DNA from: Pseudomonadota bacterium
GTDB lineage: Bacteria > Pseudomonadota > Gammaproteobacteria > Burkholderiales > Rhodocyclaceae
Length of the DNA: 10,455 nt
Assembly (NCBI GenBank): GCA_023459095.1
Contig: JAEWVQ010000265.1
Span: forward strand, 1-10,455
Direction: 5' to 3'
Shown here: positions 6,697 through 10,455 of the stretch, one piece after another
Layout of the letters: the number at the start of each line of letters is the position of its first letter
Numbering within the stretch: the stretch's first letter is position 1
Notes under the pieces: generated by a model
The model's database searches: none
What the model was told of the DNA's origin: nothing
Seen by the model: only the letters and a program-made list of their open reading frames with translations
Program-made: the position numbers and the translations under genes

Positions 6697-7223
6697 GACC
6701 TGGTCCCGGGCCGGCGATCAACGGCCGATGCCGTTCGCCTACCACGCGCCCATCGGCTGCCGACACACAGACCTCCACCCACTCCCCTGACTGCCTCGAT
6801 CCCGCCCACGGCGCGATCGGAACCTTGCCGCTCAAGGCCGGCGCGGCATGGCTGTTTCATTCACAATTCCACAATCCGTAACTGAATGATTCACGATGCC
6901 TTTCGATTAAATTAACATCCCGGCGTACCTGCTCCGACTCTGCCCCCACGATCACCCCGCCAGCGCTCATGCGATCAACGACAACCACGCCCCTGAGGCA
7001 AACCGGCCGCACGGCCTCGTTCGAGCTGCCCGCCTCTGCATGCCTTCAGCCCACCTCGTCATGAGCGCAACGCCCGAATGGGCGCATCGCCATGTGGGGC
7101 GGGAATGTGCCGCACCGCCAGCAGGGTCGTGATGGCGGCGACCGACGTTCGAACCAGCCCGCGACGCCGCGGCATGCTGCCACCCGACAACAACGACAAT
7201 CCCCGCCCCTGAGAAAGCCGCCC
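6697..7223. other. Long intergenic region upstream of the DUF4347 giant protein
   Basis: These 527 bp hold no gene I can support. The open frames are short or are minus-strand frames running into the next gene. One candidate frame at 6969 gives only about 32 residues of Thr/Ser/Pro-rich sequence without an SD. The notable part is an A/T-rich island at about 6855-6925 in otherwise GC-rich DNA. It carries a 7-bp inverted repeat, TCATTCA (6857-6863) and TGAATGA (6883-6889), and a direct repeat ATTCAC at 6859 and 6889. A promoter or operator for the downstream gene may lie there, which would leave a leader of about 300 nt. A short dyad, CGCCC-GAAT-GGGCG (7071-7084), is also present. Confidence 0.5.
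6857..6889. promoter_or_regulatory. Inverted repeat in an A/T-rich island, possible operator
   Basis: TCATTCA (6857-6863) and TGAATGA (6883-6889) are exact reverse complements separated by 19 bp. They lie in the most A/T-rich stretch of the intergenic region, with GATTAAATTAAC just downstream (about 6905-6916) as a loose -10-like sequence. A half-site spacing of about 26 bp, centre to centre, could suit a dimeric regulator. There is no direct evidence of function. Confidence 0.25.
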
Positions 7224-10200
7224 ATGGCCCACCCCCTTCTTTCCAGCCTTCCCGCCCTGCTGCTGCCGCTGGGCCTGATGAGCGCCCCCAGCCCTGCGAC
7301 GGCGGGCTATGTGCGCAGTTATGCCGCGGCTCGCAACTCGAACGGCCATGTGCCGGGTTCTTCGCACCACGCGCATGCCGCCGGCGCGCGCCCCCGGGAC
7401 GCACAGCACCAGATCGGCGACCGTGACACGCCCGTCCTGCTCCCCGCGCAAGGAGCGCGGGAGTTGGTGATCATCGACAGTGCGGTGCCGGACAAGTCGG
7501 TGTTCTACCGTGGCGCGAAACCCGGCGTGGACATCGTCGAGATCGAGTCCGGCAGATCCGGCCTCGAGCAACTCATGCAGGTGCTGGCGCGTTACCAGGG
7601 CTTGACGGCGCTACACATCGTGTCGCACGCCGAGGAGGGAGTGCTGTATCTGGGCAACAGCCGGGTGGATGCCGCAGCGCTGCAGAGGGAAGCAGGAGCC
7701 TTCGCAGCCTTGAACGGGGCCTTGGTGGAAGGCGCCGACCTGCTGCTCTACGGCTGCGATCTGGCCGCGGACGAAGCCGGCGAGGCGCTGCTCGACATCA
7801 TCCAGCACCACACGCATCTGGATGTGGCGGCGTCCGACAACCGGACCGGAAGCCCGGCGCAGGGGGCCGACTGGGCGCTGGAAATCCGACGCGGAAACAT
7901 TGAAACGGAACTGGCGTTTTCGGAAAAATCCTTGATGGATTTTTCAGCGGTGCTGGCACCGGTGGAGCACAGTCTATCGACCTTTACTTACCGGAACACG
8001 GGCACGACAAGCAATTGTCCGAGCGACAGACCGGCATACTCTTTCAACTATTTATCGGTCGACAGCTCCGACTTCATTGGCTGCGGTTTCATGCACAGCA
8101 ATGGCTATGGCTCTGCAACAACCGTGGCACTGAGCAATCATTTTAGTGTGTATGTCCCTGCCTTCCTGAAACCGGATGGGCCCAACCAGGTTTCGCAATC
8201 GACCGTGAGCGGCACCAACCATATAGAAATCAGGAAACGTACCGGCAGCTTCCAATTGACCAATGTCGTAGCCGACGAATTCCCTGGCACAAGCGTCTTT
8301 ACCAGCGTCCACATTACCGGCTACCCCGCTGCGGGCGGCGCCCCCATCACGTCGACGGCGATCACAAACGATACGAGCGCCGTCAACAGCTTTACTTTCG
8401 CATCCGGATCGGCGCTGAGCAATTTTGCCGGGGTCAACCTGAGCAAATTCCGCCTGACGTTTGTCAACCAGGCGGGAACCGGAGTCGACTACATGCGGCT
8501 GGTCAATTTCACCGCCGAGGATGCCGACGTCACAGGCCCCGGCATCGGGGCCATCTCCAATCAAACGATCGCTGCGGGCGACAGCACAGGTGCAATTGCG
8601 TTTAGCCTGGGCGATAATTTCACCCCGGCGGCCAGTGTCAATCTCACCCGCGCCAGTTCCAATACGAGCGCCGTACCGCTAGCCAATGTGGTGCTGGGAG
8701 GAAGCGGCGCAAGCCGCACCGTCACCGTCACCGGCGCCGCGGCGGGGACCGCCACCATTACCATTACAGCAACCGATCGCTCCGGCAATGTCACCAACAG
8801 AATCTTCGACGTCGTTGTCGCCGATTCCAACCATGTCCCGGTAAATTCAGTAATACCAGCCATTTCCGGAGCGGCTACCGTAGGCCATGCGCTTGCCACG
8901 ACCACGGGCAGTTGGACGGATGCCGATGGCGACTCCCTCGCCTACAGTTACCAGTGGTATCGGGCCGATGACAACAGCGGCACCAACCTGGCAGCTATTG
9001 GCGGCGCAACCAACGCCAGCTACACCCTGACCACCAGCGACGCGCACAAGTACCTGCGGGTGGTGGTCACCGCCAATGACGGTAATGGCGGCACGCAGAG
9101 TGCAGCCTCGGCCTATACCGCCATACTCAATTCGGCACCGGTGAACAGCGCGGCACCGAGCATCAGTGGCACCGCCACCGTGGGCAATGCCCTTTCAACC
9201 ACGAATGGCACCTGGAGCGATGCCGACGGTGATGGCCGTACCTACAGCTACCAGTGGTACCGCGCCGACGACAACAGCGGCACCAACCTCGCCCTGATCG
9301 CCGGCGCCACCAGTGCCAGCTACACCCTGACCACCAGCGACGCGCACAAATACCTGCGCGTCGTGGTCACCGCCAACGATGGCAATGGCGGCACCACACC
9401 TGCCAACTCAACCTATACGCAGATCACCAACTCGGCACCGGTCAACAGCGTGGCACCGAGCATCAGTGGCACCGCCACCGTGGGCAATGCCCTTTCAACC
9501 ACGAATGGCACCTGGAGCGATGCCGATGGTGATGGCCGTACCTACAGCTACCAGTGGTACCGCGCCGACGATAACAGCGGCACCAATCTCGCCATGATCA
9601 CCGGCGCCACCAGTGCCAGCTACACCCTGACCACCAGCGACGCGCACAAGTACCTGCGCGTCGTGGTCACCGCCAACGATGGCAATGGCGGCACACAAAC
9701 CGCAACCTCGGCCTATGCGCAGGTCACCAACTCGGCACCGGTGAACAGCGTGGCACCGACCATCAGTGGCACTGCCACCGTGGGTAATGCGCTCACCACC
9801 ACCAATGGCACCTGGAGCGATCCCGACGGCGACAGCCGCAGCTACAGCTACCAGTGGTACCGCGCCGATGACGGCAGCGGCACCAATCTCGCCCTGATCG
9901 CCGGCGCCACCACTGCGAGCTACACCCTGACCACCAGCGACGCGCACAAATACCTGCGCGTCGTGGTCACCGCCAACGATGGCAACGGCGGCACGCAAAC
10001 CGCCAGCTCGGCCTATACCGCAGTGACCAATGCACCGCCTACCGACATGACGCTGAGCAACAATAGCGTCAGCCAACGCGCTGGCGTCAATGCCGTGGTA
10101 GGCAGTCTGAGCTCGGTCGATCCGGATGGCGACAACGCCTTTACCTACAGCTTCGCCACCGGCTCGGGCGATACCGACAACGCCAGCTTCAACCTCAGCG

Positions 10201-10455
10201 GCGCTGCCTTGCGTGTCAATGACCCCGCGCTCCTGACCGCAGGCAATTACAGCGTGCGTCTTCGTACGACCGATGGCTCGGGCGGCACGTTTGAAAAGGA
10301 ATTTGCGGTAACGATTGCCGCCAGTCTTCCGCCCACCATCGGCGGCACCCCGCCGTCGGCCGTGGCGCGCGCGCAGGCCTACAGCTTCACCCCCACGGCG
10401 AGCAGCCCCGAGGGCGATCCGCTGACCTTCAGCATCGTCAATCAACCTGCCTGGG
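7224..10455 (+). CDS. Giant DUF4347 adhesin-like protein with tandem Ig/cadherin-like repeats (3' end outside window)
   Basis: The first 1077 codons of a large, probably secreted or surface-exposed protein; no stop occurs before the window ends. The start ATG (7224) is the first start codon after an in-frame TGA at 7131, with a weak GAGAAAG SD. Residues 1-28 have a hydrophobic, Leu/Pro/Ala-rich stretch ending in ATAG, signal-peptide-like but without basic residues. Residues about 80-240 are a DUF4347 domain (ELVIIDSAVPDKSV; HIVSHAEEG with His135; LLLYGCDLA with Cys178; VAASDNRTGS). Residues 243-437 are unassigned, Ser/Thr/Asn-rich. About 438-534 is an Ig-like domain (GPGIGAISNQTIAAGDSTGA). 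Residues 536-935 are four 100-residue repeats, about 936-1030 a cadherin-like domain with DPDGD, and from about 1036 a He_PIG-like domain (PPTIGGTPPSAV). Such proteins often leave by type I secretion and mediate adhesion or biofilm formation. The C-terminus that would show the export route is not visible. Confidence 0.9.
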   Translation, partial: MAHPLLSSLPALLLPLGLMSAPSPATAGYVRSYAAARNSNGHVPGSSHHAHAAGARPRDAQHQIGDRDTPVLLPAQGARELVIIDSAVPDKSVFYRGAKPGVDIVEIESGRSGLEQLMQVLARYQGLTALHIVSHAEEGVLYLGNSRVDAAALQREAGAFAALNGALVEGADLLLYGCDLAADEAGEALLDIIQHHTHLDVAASDNRTGSPAQGADWALEIRRGNIETELAFSEKSLMDFSAVLAPVEHSLSTFTYRNTGTTSNCPSDRPAYSFNYLSVDSSDFIGCGFMHSNGYGSATTVALSNHFSVYVPAFLKPDGPNQVSQSTVSGTNHIEIRKRTGSFQLTNVVADEFPGTSVFTSVHITGYPAAGGAPITSTAITNDTSAVNSFTFASGSALSNFAGVNLSKFRLTFVNQAGTGVDYMRLVNFTAEDADVTGPGIGAISNQTIAAGDSTGAIAFSLGDNFTPAASVNLTRASSNTSAVPLANVVLGGSGASRTVTVTGAAAGTATITITATDRSGNVTNRIFDVVVADSNHVPVNSVIPAISGAATVGHALATTTGSWTDADGDSLAYSYQWYRADDNSGTNLAAIGGATNASYTLTTSDAHKYLRVVVTANDGNGGTQSAASAYTAILNSAPVNSAAPSISGTATVGNALSTTNGTWSDADGDGRTYSYQWYRADDNSGTNLALIAGATSASYTLTTSDAHKYLRVVVTANDGNGGTTPANSTYTQITNSAPVNSVAPSISGTATVGNALSTTNGTWSDADGDGRTYSYQWYRADDNSGTNLAMITGATSASYTLTTSDAHKYLRVVVTANDGNGGTQTATSAYAQVTNSAPVNSVAPTISGTATVGNALTTTNGTWSDPDGDSRSYSYQWYRADDGSGTNLALIAGATTASYTLTTSDAHKYLRVVVTANDGNGGTQTASSAYTAVTNAPPTDMTLSNNSVSQRAGVNAVVGSLSSVDPDGDNAFTYSFATGSGDTDNASFNLSGAALRVNDPALLTAGNYSVRLRTTDGSGGTFEKEFAVTIAASLPPTIGGTPPSAVARAQAYSFTPTASSPEGDPLTFSIVNQPAW
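8829..10028 (+). repeat. Four tandem 300-bp in-frame repeats (100 residues each)
   Basis: Units are at 8829-9128, 9129-9428, 9429-9728 and 9729-10028, with an exact 300-bp period and no indel. Each encodes N-S-A-P-V-N-S, then SGTATVGNAL, GTWSDADGD, YSYQWYRADDNSGTNL, ASYTLTTSDAHKYLRVVV and TANDGNGGT. Units 2 and 3 differ at about 20 of 300 bases by hand count (about 93% identity), and half of those differences cluster at the unit end. Unit 1 is the most divergent. The pattern indicates recent duplication or gene conversion. The Asp/Asn-rich turns could bind calcium, as in cadherin-like folds. Confidence 0.92.

Noticed and set aside
5216..6835. A 539-codon minus-strand frame opposite the IPTL-CTERM gene.
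   Set aside because: It is rich in Gly/Ala/Arg/His without domain motifs and crosses the terminator; the plus strand has a full signal peptide and sorting tail.
6969..7067. Small open frame of about 32 codons in the long intergenic region.
   Set aside because: It has no SD, low-complexity Thr/Ser content and nothing recognisable.
7071..7084. Short dyad CGCCC-GAAT-GGGCG upstream of the DUF4347 gene.
   Set aside because: A five-bp stem without a T-run or repeated copies is not enough for a terminator or operator call.
9495..10445. A 316-codon minus-strand frame across the tandem repeats.
   Set aside because: It is the antisense of the 300-bp repeats, whose in-phase periodicity copies the same stop-free stretch; no start site or family motif supports it.

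Overview
The window is about 10.5 kb of high-GC DNA carrying compact metabolic genes, a two-component pair and two genes for exported surface proteins. A C-terminal IPTL-type sorting tail, a 7TMR-DISM sensor kinase and a MaoC/OB-fold acyl-CoA protein together suggest a Gram-negative bacterium, probably a betaproteobacterium (for example Rhodocyclales or Burkholderiales). This is inferred from protein families, not from a marker gene.

Left part, minus strand (1-1489): a fused MaoC-like/DUF35 OB-fold protein and, 10 bp downstream, the N-terminal part of an acyl-CoA dehydrogenase that runs off the left edge. Each has a clear Shine-Dalgarno sequence 6 nt before its start, and they look like one operon. 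The arrangement resembles ChsH2-type hydratase subunits next to acyl-CoA dehydrogenases in steroid side-chain beta-oxidation, but the substrate cannot be read from the sequence.

Middle part (1753-4586): a membrane sensor histidine kinase (minus strand) and an OmpR-family response regulator (plus strand), divergently transcribed with 77 bp between the chosen starts. The kinase has an unusual G1 box in its ATPase domain. Downstream of the regulator, in front of the next gene, is a 10-bp-period direct repeat with the geometry of an OmpR/PhoB-type binding site.

Right part, plus strand (4826-10455): a secreted protein with a choice-of-anchor-U-like region and an IPTL-CTERM tail, ended by a strong intrinsic terminator. 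Then come about 530 bp without a convincing gene, followed by the first 1077 codons of a giant surface or secreted protein that continues past the right edge. That protein starts with a DUF4347 domain, followed by an unassigned region, an Ig-like domain, four tandem 100-residue repeats (exactly 300 bp each), a cadherin-like domain and the start of a putative-Ig (He_PIG-like) domain.

A working model is that the sensor pair responds to an envelope or ligand signal and controls the adjacent IPTL surface protein, and perhaps the large adhesin. That link rests on position and the repeat motif only. No RNA gene, insertion sequence or CRISPR array was seen.
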